Below, piece by piece: positions 28,145 through 43,937 of a DNA stretch of 64,000 nt. The notes beneath the pieces were generated by a model that was not told the DNA's origin, searched no databases, and saw only the letters and a program-made list of their open reading frames with translations. Numbering within the stretch: position 1 is the stretch's first letter; every line of letters begins with the position of its first letter. The position numbers and the translations under genes were made by a program. The DNA lies in contig CALSNK010000004.1 in assembly GCA_943787675.1 (NCBI GenBank), forward strand, positions 1-64,000, in the 5' to 3' direction. The DNA is from an uncultured Pseudomonadales bacterium (GTDB lineage: Bacteria; Pseudomonadota; Gammaproteobacteria; Pseudomonadales; Porticoccaceae).

Positions 28145-28188
28145 TTCAAACGGATTAGAATTAACGAACAAAAAAGTGCAGGGAAGAT

Positions 28189-28800
28189 ATGTCATTTAAA
28201 GACAGCTTAAACGAATTGCAGGAAATTGATTTCGCCGATCTAGATATTCAACAGATAGGTGTATGGCCTGGTTCACTCAAAACAATACTGCTAGTGCTGG
28301 TGCTTATCCTTATCTTGGCGCTGGGGTATTTTTTCAAGATAAAGGAAATGAGTCAGCAACATTCTGTCGCGGCGAAAAAAGAATTGAAACTACTTGAGCA
28401 ATATGAAAGTAAGGCATTTCAAGCCGCTAATTTGGATGCCTATCGGCAGCAGATGATTGAGCTCGATGAGACCTTTGGCGCGTTGCTAAAGCAGCTACCT
28501 AAAGACACCGAAGTGCCCGGCTTACTGGAAGATATTACTGAGGTGGCCTATGGCAGTGGTCTGAGCATGAAGTCGATCTCCCTGCAGCCAGAGCGGGCTT
28601 CAGCGTTCTATATAGAACTACCTATCAAAATTGATGTGACCGGTGACTACCATGACTTTGGTTCCTTTGTCAGTGGTGTCGCTGCCTTGCCACGGATTGT
28701 AACGCTCCACGATTACTCGATAACCCAAACCAATGGCACGCTACTTAATCTAGTGATTGAAGCTAAAACTTATCGCTATAAGGTGGAGGGCGTGCAATGA
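28189..28800 (+). CDS. pilO: Type IV pilus assembly protein PilO
   Basis: Inner-membrane partner of PilN. A membrane segment lies at about residues 30-49 (SLKTILLVLVLILILALGYF). A periplasmic coiled coil and a C-terminal ferredoxin-like domain follow. The 203-residue length is standard. A GGGAAG ribosome binding site supports independent initiation, needed because pilN lies 122 bases away. It overlaps pilP by 4 bases. Confidence 0.94.
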   Translation: MSFKDSLNELQEIDFADLDIQQIGVWPGSLKTILLVLVLILILALGYFFKIKEMSQQHSVAAKKELKLLEQYESKAFQAANLDAYRQQMIELDETFGALLKQLPKDTEVPGLLEDITEVAYGSGLSMKSISLQPERASAFYIELPIKIDVTGDYHDFGSFVSGVAALPRIVTLHDYSITQTNGTLLNLVIEAKTYRYKVEGVQ

Positions 28801-29318
28801 AAAATATAACGTTAATAGCATTGAGTTTTTTGGTTGTGACGGGTTGCTCAGGTGGCAATAAATTTGATGATCTAGACGCCAAACTGGCAGATTCTCGACA
28901 TCGCCCCCAGGGAAAAATTGAACCACTTCCCACCTATCCGCCAGCAGAGAGATTTAGTTATAGCGCCTTAGCCATGCGCAGCCCCTTTGAACCGCCTGTG
29001 GTATTGACCGGTGATGAGCGAGTATCTGGCAATGCGGTTTCCGAACCTAACCAGGCGAGGCAAAAAGAGCCGCTAGAACTGGTTAATTACAGTGCACTAT
29101 CAATGGTTGGAACGCTAAGTAAAGACGCACAGACCTGGGCTCTGATCAATGATGGTGAAGGCAGGATTCACAGAGTAATGCAGGGTAATTATTTAGGGAG
29201 AAATTTCGGCAAGATTACGACCGTCAATGATACTGAAGTAAACGTTTTGGAAACCGTTCCAGATGGAAAAGGTGGATGGATTAACCGGCCCAGAACATTG
29301 GGCATGAATGAAGAGTGA
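28797..29318 (+). CDS. pilP: Type IV pilus lipoprotein PilP
   Basis: Lipoprotein connecting PilNO to the PilQ secretin. The signal peptide ends with lipobox VTGC (C17). A proline-rich flexible segment (about residues 37-60) is followed by a beta domain with YSALSMVGTLSKDAQTWALI. The 173-residue length fits. ATG overlaps the pilO stop (ATGA). Confidence 0.94.
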   Translation: MKNITLIALSFLVVTGCSGGNKFDDLDAKLADSRHRPQGKIEPLPTYPPAERFSYSALAMRSPFEPPVVLTGDERVSGNAVSEPNQARQKEPLELVNYSALSMVGTLSKDAQTWALINDGEGRIHRVMQGNYLGRNFGKITTVNDTEVNVLETVPDGKGGWINRPRTLGMNEE

Positions 29319-29341
29319 TCAACTCGTTAGGGAAAATTAAA

Positions 29342-31591
29342 ATGATTAGTCGACTTAAGCGCTGTTTGTATTTGTCATTACTGGCTGTATCCGGATTATT
29401 GGTCGGATCTACTATTTGGGCTACGGAAGTAACAGATATAGACTTTGCATCCCTGCCGGGAGATCAGTTTGAAATTACATTGGGATTTTCGGGAGAGCCA
29501 CCAGAACCAAAGGCTTATGAGATCGCCACGCCGGCGCGTTTGGTGTTGGATTTCCCTGGGGTACAGAGTGCCCTCGATAAGAAGAAATACACGTTGTCCT
29601 TTGAAAATGCCCGCAATGCAGTGGTCGTATCCGACGGCGCTCGTACCCGCCTTATTCTAAATCTAGTCGAGCCGGTTCCCTTTGATACGCGTGTTGAGGG
29701 TAATAGCTTGGTACTGAGAGTGGGCAGCGATAAAGGCGCTAGACGCAAGTCTAGCGACCTGGTCGCCGAGCTGTCATCAACGGCTGTCGAAAGCGGCATC
29801 GATGCTGATTTTGCACTGACAGGCATAGACTTTAAGCGTGGCCCTGAAGGCGCCGGACTGATCACAATCGACCTTAGTGATCCCGCCGTTAATGTGGATA
29901 TCGATAAAGTCGGTAAAAAAATTCGCTTAGAGTTCTATCAAACCGAGCTGCCTGAACAGCTGGATCGGAGGCTTGATGTGGTTGATTTTGCAACCCCAGT
30001 GGAAGCGATTGATAGCGTCCAGGATGGCTCGACCACAGTAGTTGTGATTGAGGCGGGCGGTCAGTATGACTACCTCGCTTATCAGGCAGACAGCCAATAT
30101 ATAGTCAGTGTGAAGCCACTGACTGATCTTGAGCTTGAAGCACAAAACAAAAAGTTTGATTTTAGTGGCGAACGTCTGTCATTAAACTTTCAAGATATTG
30201 AAGTGCGCTCAGTACTGCAGATAATCGCCGACTTCACATCACTCAACTTGGTGGCCAGTGATACGGTGACTGGCAGCATTACTCTGCGTCTGGACAAGGT
30301 GCCCTGGGATCAGGCTCTGGAAATTGTTCTCAAGGCCAAGGGTTTAGATAAGCGCCAGGAGGGTAATGTGTTGATGGTTGCACCGGCGGCAGAGATCGCT
30401 GAGCAGGAGCGCCTGCAGGTCGAAGCCAACAAACAGTTGCAAGAGTTAGCGCCATTAGAAACCGCCTTTGTGCGCATTAAATATGCGGATGCAGCGGAGA
30501 TTTTTGAATTATTCACCGTTAAAACGGATCAGGGTGGCCAGTCAGGTGGGGGGCAGTCCGACGGCAATGCCACAAATAGCATCCTCTCTGAGCGTGGCAG
30601 CGCGATTGTTGATGAGCGTACCAACACCATTATTTTGACGGATACCGAAGACAAAATTAATGAATTCAAACGTTTGATCGATGAAATTGATGTGCCCATT
30701 AAGCAGGTGCTAATCGAAGCACGGATCGTGATTGCCAACACTGACTTTAAAAAGGAACTGGGTGTTACCTGGGGCTTGGCGGGATTGGATAAGTTAGCGG
30801 GTGGCCAAATTGGCAGTGCCAGTGGTGATCGTAGTCTAGGTTTTTCTGGTCGTCGATCAGGATTAACCCCGGGGGCTGGTGTGATTGATACGTTTACCTA
30901 CTCTGCAGATGAAATAGAAAGAGATGATGGTGCCGATGGCATTGCCGGCACTGGGGATGATGGTCCGACGTTATTTACCCAGAATTATGACTTCGGCCTG
31001 GGTGATAGTCTGGCGGTAGATTTGGGCGTTGCTAACCCGACAGGGTCTTTTAGCCTGGGTTACCTGACAGATAATTTTCTGATTGATCTTGAGCTCAGCG
31101 CATTGGAATCTGATGGCTATGGCGAGATAGTCTCTCAGCCCAAAGTTTTAACCGGTGATAAGCAGCAGGCGACGATTAAGTCTGGTACTGAGATCGCCTA
31201 TGAAAAGGAAACCTCCAGTGGTGCCACAAGCGTAGAATTTAAAGAGGCGGTATTACAGCTGCAGGTGACGCCTCAGATTACGCCGGACAACCGAATTATT
31301 ATGGACCTGCTCGTGTCTCAGGATTCTGTGGGCACCATTATTTCTGGTGGAGAGCCTTCAATTGATGTGACTCGTATTGAAACTCAGGCACTGGTTGGAG
31401 ATGGTCAGACGCTAGTATTAGGCGGTATCTTCCAAACTGAAGAAGTAAACGGCACAGAAAAGGTCCCTTTTCTTGGCGATATACCCTATTTAGGCAAGCT
31501 TTTCAGAAATGACCTGCGAAATATCGAAAAACGTGAAATACTCATCTTTATAACTCCAAAAATAATTGATGATAATCTCCTGGATCGATGA
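29342..31591 (+). CDS. pilQ: Type IV pilus secretin PilQ
   Basis: Outer-membrane ring through which the pilus passes. ATG at 29342 is preferred over a GTG at 29315, because AGGGA lies 8 bases upstream and it gives a clean signal peptide (residues 1-26, ending IWA). AMIN domains come first (about residues 30-240). A secretin/TonB short N-terminal domain, an N1 domain (about 360-480) and the C-terminal secretin domain with VPFLGDIPYLGKLFRN follow. The protein has 749 residues. Its stop overlaps aroK by 4 bases. Confidence 0.95.
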   Translation: MISRLKRCLYLSLLAVSGLLVGSTIWATEVTDIDFASLPGDQFEITLGFSGEPPEPKAYEIATPARLVLDFPGVQSALDKKKYTLSFENARNAVVVSDGARTRLILNLVEPVPFDTRVEGNSLVLRVGSDKGARRKSSDLVAELSSTAVESGIDADFALTGIDFKRGPEGAGLITIDLSDPAVNVDIDKVGKKIRLEFYQTELPEQLDRRLDVVDFATPVEAIDSVQDGSTTVVVIEAGGQYDYLAYQADSQYIVSVKPLTDLELEAQNKKFDFSGERLSLNFQDIEVRSVLQIIADFTSLNLVASDTVTGSITLRLDKVPWDQALEIVLKAKGLDKRQEGNVLMVAPAAEIAEQERLQVEANKQLQELAPLETAFVRIKYADAAEIFELFTVKTDQGGQSGGGQSDGNATNSILSERGSAIVDERTNTIILTDTEDKINEFKRLIDEIDVPIKQVLIEARIVIANTDFKKELGVTWGLAGLDKLAGGQIGSASGDRSLGFSGRRSGLTPGAGVIDTFTYSADEIERDDGADGIAGTGDDGPTLFTQNYDFGLGDSLAVDLGVANPTGSFSLGYLTDNFLIDLELSALESDGYGEIVSQPKVLTGDKQQATIKSGTEIAYEKETSSGATSVEFKEAVLQLQVTPQITPDNRIIMDLLVSQDSVGTIISGGEPSIDVTRIETQALVGDGQTLVLGGIFQTEEVNGTEKVPFLGDIPYLGKLFRNDLRNIEKREILIFITPKIIDDNLLDR

Positions 31592-32106
31592 GCGAACAGC
31601 ATATATTTCTAGTCGGCCCCATGGGGGCCGGCAAAACGACTATTGGCAGACAGCTAGCAGACTTTCTTTGTCGGCCATTTGTCGACGTGGATAATGAAAT
31701 TGAAGCCCGCACTGGCGCGGATATTCAGTGGATATTTGATATGGAAGGCGAAGAGGGCTTCCGTGATCGAGAAACTAAGGTTCTCCAAGCCATTATCGAT
31801 ACCTCGCCCTCCAGTATTATTGCCACGGGGGGCGGGATTATTCTGCGCAGCGAAAACCGCAAAACGCTGCAAGAAAGTGGCCAGGTTGTCTATCTGTCAG
31901 CGACCAAAGAACAGCTCTATGAGCGCACGCGACGGGATAAGAACCGACCACTGCTGCAAGTCGATGATCGACGCGCGGTTATTGATCAGCTAGTCGAAAA
32001 GCGCGACCCTCTGTATCGTGAGATCGCCGACCTGACATTTCCTTCGGGCTCCACCCAGCCCAATAGAATCGCAAAAAAACTCGCCGAAGCATTATCAGAG
32101 CTTTGA
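31588..32106 (+). CDS. aroK: Shikimate kinase I
   Basis: Phosphorylates shikimate in aromatic amino acid synthesis. P-loop GPMGAGKTTIGRQLA (residues 9-23), substrate motifs DVDNEIE and GGGIILR, and the LID RTRRDKNRPLL are intact. The 172-residue length is normal. It is coupled to pilQ (ATGA), the same linkage as in Pseudomonas. Confidence 0.96.
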   Translation: MSEQHIFLVGPMGAGKTTIGRQLADFLCRPFVDVDNEIEARTGADIQWIFDMEGEEGFRDRETKVLQAIIDTSPSSIIATGGGIILRSENRKTLQESGQVVYLSATKEQLYERTRRDKNRPLLQVDDRRAVIDQLVEKRDPLYREIADLTFPSGSTQPNRIAKKLAEALSEL

Positions 32107-32168
32107 TAATGAGCCCCGTCTACGCATAATGACCCTCAGCTTACCTATAACGTAGAGTTGCAGCCCGC

Positions 32169-33281
32169 ATGAGTATCACAGACAGCACCCTTTCTAACCC
32201 TGCCAAGTCCATCAATGTTGATTTGGGGGAGCGCAGCTATCCCATTCATATTGGCTCGGGGCAGTTGTCTCAGGCTGATATTAGTCAGTATATTCAGGGC
32301 AAAAAGGCTTTAATTGTTAGTAACGAGGCTATTGCTCCCCTGTATTTGCAGTCGATTTTGGATCAGCTCCAAGATAAGCAGGTCGATCAGGTTATTCTGA
32401 AAGACGGCGAGCAGTTTAAAAATCTCGATAATCTCAATCTAATTTTTACCCAGTTGATTGAAAAGCATCATGATCGTAAAACGACATTAATCGCTCTTGG
32501 CGGCGGTGTGGTTGGTGATATGACCGGCTTTGCAGCGGCCAGCTATCAGCGCGGCGTCCCCTTTATTCAAATCCCTACCACATTGCTGTCACAGGTAGAT
32601 TCGTCGGTGGGAGGCAAAACTGCCGTTAACCATGCCCTGGGAAAGAATATGATCGGGGCTTTTTACCAGCCTCAGGCCGTAATTATTGATACCGATACCC
32701 TGGCGACGCTTCCTCAGCGCGAGTTTTGTGCGGGGATGGCTGAGGTTATCAAGTACGGTTTGATCTCTGATAAGGGCTTTTTTGAGTGGTTAGAAAAAAA
32801 TGTAGAGCCACTTTTACAGCGCGATCATCAGGCCTTAGCCACGGCCATAGAACGCTCCTGCCTGAATAAAGCCAAGGTTGTCAGTGCCGACGAAACTGAG
32901 CAGGGGATTAGAGCCATACTTAATTTGGGCCATACCTTTGGTCATGCTATAGAAACGTTCCAGCAATACACTGGCCTTTTACATGGCGAGGCGGTTGCTG
33001 TGGGTATGGTCATGGCGGCTGAACTCTCAGTACTTTCTGGTGCACTCAAACCTGAGGATGTAGAAAGAACAAAAGCGCTAATTGCTGGGTTTTCGCTCCC
33101 TGTAGCGCCGCCACAGGATATGCAGGCCGATGATTTTATGGCGCTGATGGTGCGAGATAAAAAGGTATTGGATGGGCAGCTGCGCCTGGTTCTGCTTGAG
33201 CGCATTGGCAGCGCGACAGTCACGGCCGATTTTCGCCTGCAATGGCTTGAAGCAACATTGGCCAAAGCCTGTAACGCCTAA
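32169..33281 (+). CDS. aroB: 3-dehydroquinate synthase
   Basis: Second step of the shikimate pathway; uses NAD+ and a divalent metal. The NAD-binding [15 protein letters not shown] (about residues 110-124), [21 protein letters not shown] and metal ligands in [12 protein letters not shown] are present. The 370-residue length fits. Its stop codon lies in a 14-bp tandem duplication. The SPOR-domain gene that often follows aroB is missing. Confidence 0.96.
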   Translation: MSITDSTLSNPAKSINVDLGERSYPIHIGSGQLSQADISQYIQGKKALIVSNEAIAPLYLQSILDQLQDKQVDQVILKDGEQFKNLDNLNLIFTQLIEKHHDRKTTLIALGGGVVGDMTGFAAASYQRGVPFIQIPTTLLSQVDSSVGGKTAVNHALGKNMIGAFYQPQAVIIDTDTLATLPQREFCAGMAEVIKYGLISDKGFFEWLEKNVEPLLQRDHQALATAIERSCLNKAKVVSADETEQGIRAILNLGHTFGHAIETFQQYTGLLHGEAVAVGMVMAAELSVLSGALKPEDVERTKALIAGFSLPVAPPQDMQADDFMALMVRDKKVLDGQLRLVLLERIGSATVTADFRLQWLEATLAKACNA

Positions 33282-33309
33282 CCTGAAACCCCTAACCTGA
33301 AACCCCTAA
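33277..33309 (+). repeat. 14-bp tandem repeat through the aroB stop codon
   Basis: Two identical 14-bp units (33277-33290 and 33291-33304) plus CCTAA (33305-33309). The first unit contains the aroB TAA stop (33279-33281). A looser copy seems to continue to about 33328. Confidence 0.9.
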
Positions 33310-33440
33310 AAAGCCTAATCCAAACCCCGATTCCCACGTATAACCTATAGTCAGAATTAGGTATTTCTATAATCCTGCTTATACTTGCGGCACAGCGTAC
33401 GCTGATTGGGCTAGAGACTACTATCGCGGTATATAAGCGA

Positions 33441-33469
33441 TTGTCGAATTCGTCTTCTCTGTGTAAAAT
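33441..33469 (+). promoter_or_regulatory. Candidate sigma-70 promoter of gltBD
   Basis: TTGTCG (33441-33446), 17 bases, TAAAAT (33464-33469), placed 73 bases upstream of the gltB start in a 261-base gap after aroB. Spacing is ideal and the hexamers match 4/6 and 5/6. Confidence 0.55.
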
Positions 33470-33542
33470 AGCGGGCTTTGCGCCCTCAAAGGCAGTGTTC
33501 CAGTCTTTGCGTATCCATCACTATAACTTTTAGAGTTTCCCT

Positions 33543-39448
<5,906 letters not shown>

Positions 39449-39486
39449 GATGGAATTTTTTAAATTATTGCGAGTTAGAGAAATTA

Positions 39487-40542
39487 ATGTCTGAATTAAA
39501 GAACGATCGTTTTATTAAAGCCCTTTTACGCCAGCCACTAGACCGCACGCCGGTATGGATGATGCGTCAAGCTGGACGTTATCTGCCTGAGTACCGTGCG
39601 ACACGCGCCCAGGCGGGGGACTTTATGAGCCTGTGTAAAAACACCGAGTTGGCCTGCGAAGTAACCATGCAGCCTCTTGAACGCTACGAGCTTGATGCCG
39701 CGATTTTATTCTCAGATATTTTAACTATCCCAGATGCCATGGGACTTGGTCTCTATTTCGAAGAAGGTGAGGGCCCCAAGTTTCGTAAGCCGGTAAGAAC
39801 TGAAGCAGATATTGAAAAGTTGGAAGTCATAAACACGGCTTCTGATCTGCCTTATGTTACCGATGCTGTGAGCATGATTCGTCGCGAGCTAAATGGTCGC
39901 GTACCTCTTATTGGTTTTTCAGGCAGTCCATGGACATTGGCCACCTACATGGTCGAAGGTCAGAGTAGTCGCGATTTTGCCCGAGCTAAAACCATGCTCT
40001 ATACCCAGCCTGAGGTAATGCATCAGTTACTGGAAAAGTTAGCCCTGTCGGTTATCGATTATTTAAATGCGCAAATTCGTGCTGGCGCGCAGGTTGTGCA
40101 AATTTTTGATACCTGGGGTGGCGCGCTCAGCCATGCCGCCTATCAGGAATTTTCATTGGCCTATATGGAAAAAATTGTCGCCAATTTAATTACCCATGCC
40201 GATGGCCGCGAAGTGCCGGTTATTTTGTTTACCAAGGGTGGCGGACATTGGTTGGAAGCGATGGCAGATTCAGGCTGTCATGCTCTGGGTCTTGATTGGA
40301 CAGTTGATATTGGTTCCGCACGGGGTCGAGTCGGCAACAAAGTTGCACTGCAGGGTAATATGGATCCCGCCGTATTACGTGCAGATCCTGCGACTATTGA
40401 GCGAGAGGTGGCCAGTATTCTGACCTCCTATGGAGACAATCCTGGGCATATATTTAACCTAGGTCATGGCATCACACCGGATATTGATCCGGCCAACGTA
40501 AAAGTGTTTATTGACGCAGTTCACAAATTTTCTGCAAACTAG
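39487..40542 (+). CDS. hemE: Uroporphyrinogen decarboxylase
   Basis: Decarboxylates uroporphyrinogen III to coproporphyrinogen III in heme synthesis. The family signature [15 protein letters not shown] (about residues 23-37) and [16 protein letters not shown] are intact. ATG at 39487 gives 351 residues, close to E. coli (354). It lies 38 bases after gltD, the same order as in Pseudomonas. Confidence 0.96.
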   Translation: MSELKNDRFIKALLRQPLDRTPVWMMRQAGRYLPEYRATRAQAGDFMSLCKNTELACEVTMQPLERYELDAAILFSDILTIPDAMGLGLYFEEGEGPKFRKPVRTEADIEKLEVINTASDLPYVTDAVSMIRRELNGRVPLIGFSGSPWTLATYMVEGQSSRDFARAKTMLYTQPEVMHQLLEKLALSVIDYLNAQIRAGAQVVQIFDTWGGALSHAAYQEFSLAYMEKIVANLITHADGREVPVILFTKGGGHWLEAMADSGCHALGLDWTVDIGSARGRVGNKVALQGNMDPAVLRADPATIEREVASILTSYGDNPGHIFNLGHGITPDIDPANVKVFIDAVHKFSAN

Positions 40543-40691
40543 TAACCAGCCTGATTCATTCTTGGTCTATATTTACCAGAAGTATTAGCTAGTGCACAGT
40601 TTGGAGTTGTGAAGTCTATACATTCCTTACCCTATAGTTAATTAGTAAGCCGCTGTGGTGATATCTAATGGATTAGAGTGAAGTGGATGGT

Positions 40692-42134
40692 ATGTCGTTA
40701 AAGCAATTAAAGGTATTTATACACGAGCTTGATGTGGGGATGTTTGTCTCTGCACTCGACAAGCCGTGGGCGGAAACTCCGTTCCCGATTCAGGGCTTTG
40801 CAATAAAAACCGGCGCCGATATATCTAGAGTAAAAGCTTACTGTGACTATGTGTTTGTCGACACAGAGAAGGGTAGGTCACCTCTTGATGTCGCCTCCGC
40901 CTCTGCCTCTGCAACCCCATCCAATTTTAGCGTTAAACTTGATGGCCAGTCTTCAGGGTCTGCCGGTCGTTCTTTTGATAGCCGCACCCAAAATCGTAAT
41001 TCAGCGAGCTTTTTAGTTAGGCCTAATACGTATAAAAAAACCGTCGAGCTGGCCAAAGAAATTCCTGCTGCCCGTCGTGTTATGAATAATTTGTTGGGTT
41101 GTTTAACCCTTGCGAGCAGACAGCTAGTTCGCGGCGGTGCGTTTAATCAGGATCAGTTACGTGAGTCAGTGGACGATATGGTCGATAGCGTCATTCGCTG
41201 TCCCGACGCGTTTACCTGGTTGCTGAGGTTGCGTGCCAAAGATGTCCATTCCCATGATCATAGTGTGCGCTCATCTCTCTGGGCTACTCAGTTCGGCCGG
41301 CATATTGGCTTGGACGTCAATGAACTAAAAGATCTCTGTCTGGCCACATTGCTAAAAGATATAGGCAAGATAAAACTGGATCGAACGCTGCTCCATAATA
41401 TGAGTCGCACGGTCGATGAAGAAGCAGAATATCGCAGTTTCGTCAGTCAAAGTGTCGAGCAGTTGCACAAGGCAGGGTTTGAAAATCGCCGAGTTTTAAA
41501 TATCATTAAATTTCATTGCGAGCGGTTTAATGGTAGCGGATTTCCCAAAGGTGTATCTGGCAGCCGTATTCCATTCCTGGCCTCGGTGGCTGGCATAGCC
41601 TCTGATTTCGATATGCTCTGTAATCCTCGGGAGGTAGGCGAGACTTTATCGCCGTCTCAGGCAACGGGTCGATTGTATGAGTTGCGTGGTAAAAATTTCG
41701 CCGAGAACCTAGTTCTCGAATTTATTCAATCGGTAGGGCTGTACCCGGCGGGCACCATTGTTGAACTGACCACAGGTGACTGTGGCATGGTGGTCGAACA
41801 AAATGCTAAGTCGCGTCTGATGCCGCGCATTGCCGTATTTGATAAAATTACTGAGCCTGATACACAGTGTATTTTTGTGGATTTAAAAAATGAGCAGCAG
41901 GCCCGCAGTCGATTACAGAACTTTGGCAAGCGCCGTTCTTACGATGTTAAAAAACTCGCAATTGTGAGAGATATAGAACCAGATAGCTTTGGTATCGAAT
42001 ATAGCTTGCTGGAAAACTTGATCGCCAGGCCGTTTAGTGCAGCCAATGCCGATGCCGTGATGGATATGACTGCCATGCCAGCGGCGCGCAATAAGGGCTT
42101 TTTCTCCGCACTTAAAGAGCGCTTTGCCAGCTAG
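40692..42134 (+). CDS. DUF3391/HD-GYP-like protein with degenerate active site
   Basis: N-terminal DUF3391 domain (about residues 1-65, ELDVGMFVSALDKPW), a low-complexity Ala-Ser linker, then an HD-GYP-like domain (about 150-320). HD-GYP proteins normally hydrolyse cyclic di-GMP. Here the key HD pair is KD (K222-D223 in LLKDIGKI), the later HH is HC (H275-C276) and the GYP motif is GFP (NGSGFPKG, 280-287). The first histidines (HDHS, 188-191) remain. Metal binding is therefore probably impaired, and a regulatory or binding role is more likely. A GTG at 40683 is an alternative start. Confidence 0.8.
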   Translation: MSLKQLKVFIHELDVGMFVSALDKPWAETPFPIQGFAIKTGADISRVKAYCDYVFVDTEKGRSPLDVASASASATPSNFSVKLDGQSSGSAGRSFDSRTQNRNSASFLVRPNTYKKTVELAKEIPAARRVMNNLLGCLTLASRQLVRGGAFNQDQLRESVDDMVDSVIRCPDAFTWLLRLRAKDVHSHDHSVRSSLWATQFGRHIGLDVNELKDLCLATLLKDIGKIKLDRTLLHNMSRTVDEEAEYRSFVSQSVEQLHKAGFENRRVLNIIKFHCERFNGSGFPKGVSGSRIPFLASVAGIASDFDMLCNPREVGETLSPSQATGRLYELRGKNFAENLVLEFIQSVGLYPAGTIVELTTGDCGMVVEQNAKSRLMPRIAVFDKITEPDTQCIFVDLKNEQQARSRLQNFGKRRSYDVKKLAIVRDIEPDSFGIEYSLLENLIARPFSAANADAVMDMTAMPAARNKGFFSALKERFAS

Positions 42135-42150
42135 AAAAATTTAGGCATAA

Positions 42151-43005
42151 CTAGTTAATGGTGCCGATTTTCTCACCCATGCACACCGTCGCATGATGTT
42201 CGATGTTATCCGTCCAGCTAGTTTTCTGATTCTGAAATAACATAATAACCGTAGAGCCAAACTTAAATCGTCCAATTTCATCGCCCTTCATAAAACTGAG
42301 AGACTGATCTGAAAAATCAGTGTCTCGCACTGCACCGGGTCCTGGTGTTTCAAAACCACCCCAGACAGTTTCAATGCCAGCAACTAGCATGGCACCGACA
42401 AATATCACGGCAAAGGTGCCCACTTCCTCAGATTCAAACTCACAGACCAGTCGTTCATTGCGGGCAAATAGTCCCGGTAGCGCCTGAGCGGTTTGGTCGT
42501 TTACCGAAAACAGTTCTCCAGGGATATAGCGGGTACTCATAAGCTTGCCCGCTAGAGGAATATGCACTCGGTGGTAATCGCGAGGTGAGAGGTAAATAGT
42601 GGCAAAGCTACCATCTTCATAGAGTTTGGCCTCTGTAGAATCTCCCAATAACCGGCCTACGGAATAGTCGATACCTTTAGCCTGAAGCATTTTATTTTTA
42701 CTGATTGGGCCAGCCTGACTGATGGCACCATCGGCAGGACAGGCGATACTGTCGGTATCTGTATCCAGTGGTCGAACACCCTCTTTTAACGCGCGGGTAA
42801 AAAAGGCATTAAAATTTTCGTAGTCATTGATGTCGTCGCTTAGGGCTTCGTCCATATTAATATTAAAGGCGCTAATCGCACGGTTAATAAGTGCATTTTT
42901 CAACCAGGGGATCTTTGATTCCGCGGCCTTAGCAATTAAACGGGATAGTGCATGTTTGGGTAGTGCACGTTGCAGGGCAACAAATAGTTCGGCGCGATGG
43001 GCCAT
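42151..43005 (-). CDS. psd: Phosphatidylserine decarboxylase proenzyme
   Basis: Makes phosphatidylethanolamine at the inner membrane. The proenzyme self-cleaves before S251 in the GST motif (FKFGSTVIML) to form the pyruvoyl group. RDYHRVHIPLAG carries the conserved histidines and CPADGAISQ the charge-relay aspartate. The 284-residue length fits. It is downstream of the rhodanese gene, as in Pseudomonas. Confidence 0.95.
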   Translation of the reverse strand: MAHRAELFVALQRALPKHALSRLIAKAAESKIPWLKNALINRAISAFNINMDEALSDDINDYENFNAFFTRALKEGVRPLDTDTDSIACPADGAISQAGPISKNKMLQAKGIDYSVGRLLGDSTEAKLYEDGSFATIYLSPRDYHRVHIPLAGKLMSTRYIPGELFSVNDQTAQALPGLFARNERLVCEFESEEVGTFAVIFVGAMLVAGIETVWGGFETPGPGAVRDTDFSDQSLSFMKGDEIGRFKFGSTVIMLFQNQKTSWTDNIEHHATVCMGEKIGTIN

Positions 43006-43030
43006 AATTCTTGTTCTCTAATAGGTTAAA

Positions 43031-43050
43031 GGTTACTGGTTACTGGTTAC
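43031..43050. repeat. 7-bp tandem repeat through the rhodanese stop codon
   Basis: Two complete GGTTACT units and a six-base third unit. On the minus strand they include the TAA stop of the rhodanese gene (43042-43040) and part of the psd leader. Confidence 0.8.
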
Positions 43051-43888
43051 CCAGTTCAATGGGACTGTCTTCCGAATTTCCCCATTCTGCCCAGGAGCCA
43101 TCGTAGCCAGCAATATGTTGGTAGCCAAGAATGCGCGCGACCATATAGGTGAAGCTTGAACGATGGTGGCTCTGGCAGTGAGTGGCAATATGTCTGTCTT
43201 TGGTAAGGCCCAGTGAATCGAGTATTTCCTGGGCATTATCGCGGATACGCAGATTGCGCTGTTGATCCATTAGGTCAGTCCATTCCAGATGGATAGCACC
43301 GGGAATATGACCACCTCGAGCTGCTCGAACCATATCGCCACTATATTCGCCGGGGCTTCTGGCATCCCAGATAGCAACGTTATCAGCGCCCAATGAAACC
43401 AGTAGTTGGTCCATGGTGATTCTAACCTCTGGGTTGGCAAAGTTGCTGTCAGTATTGGTCTCTATGCTCTGAGGTTGGTTGGCTTCAGATTCACAGGCAA
43501 AACCCTCTTTGACCCATGGCACTATGCCGCCATTTAAATAGGACCAGTTATGGAGGCCCAGCAGGTCTAAAGACCAGGCCAATCTGCCAGCCCAGCCGCC
43601 ACCTTCATCGTCGTACAGAATGACATGCTTGCTGTCGTCGATACCCAGATAGTTGACCACTTTATTCAACTGTTCAATCCCCGGATGTGCGCCTGGCACG
43701 GGCGGAGTTCCCGCAACAAGGGCATTACCGGGAAGGTGCACTGCGCCTGGCACATGTCTGTGCTGATACAGGGTCTGATTGCACAGATCGACAATAATTA
43801 GATGGTCATTATTAGAATCAGAGGCAGTACCATCAGCGATCAGGGCTTGCAGGTCCTGGGGTTCTAACAGGCGTGGAATAGGGGTCAT
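43040..43888 (-). CDS. rhdA: Thiosulfate sulfurtransferase (RhdA-like rhodanese)
   Basis: Transfers sulfur from thiosulfate to cyanide or other thiophilic acceptors. Two rhodanese domains (about residues 5-130 and 155-280); only the second has the active-site cysteine C238 in the loop CQSHHRS. That loop resembles CQTHHR of Azotobacter/Pseudomonas RhdA rather than the CGSGVTA of SseA. The 282-residue length is typical. Its stop is embedded in a 7-bp repeat. Confidence 0.92.
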   Translation of the reverse strand: MTPIPRLLEPQDLQALIADGTASDSNNDHLIIVDLCNQTLYQHRHVPGAVHLPGNALVAGTPPVPGAHPGIEQLNKVVNYLGIDDSKHVILYDDEGGGWAGRLAWSLDLLGLHNWSYLNGGIVPWVKEGFACESEANQPQSIETNTDSNFANPEVRITMDQLLVSLGADNVAIWDARSPGEYSGDMVRAARGGHIPGAIHLEWTDLMDQQRNLRIRDNAQEILDSLGLTKDRHIATHCQSHHRSSFTYMVARILGYQHIAGYDGSWAEWGNSEDSPIELGNQ

Positions 43889-43937
43889 TATTGCTCCTTA
43901 GTAAGCACAGTATTTTATCAGTTTTAAATCATGTGCC

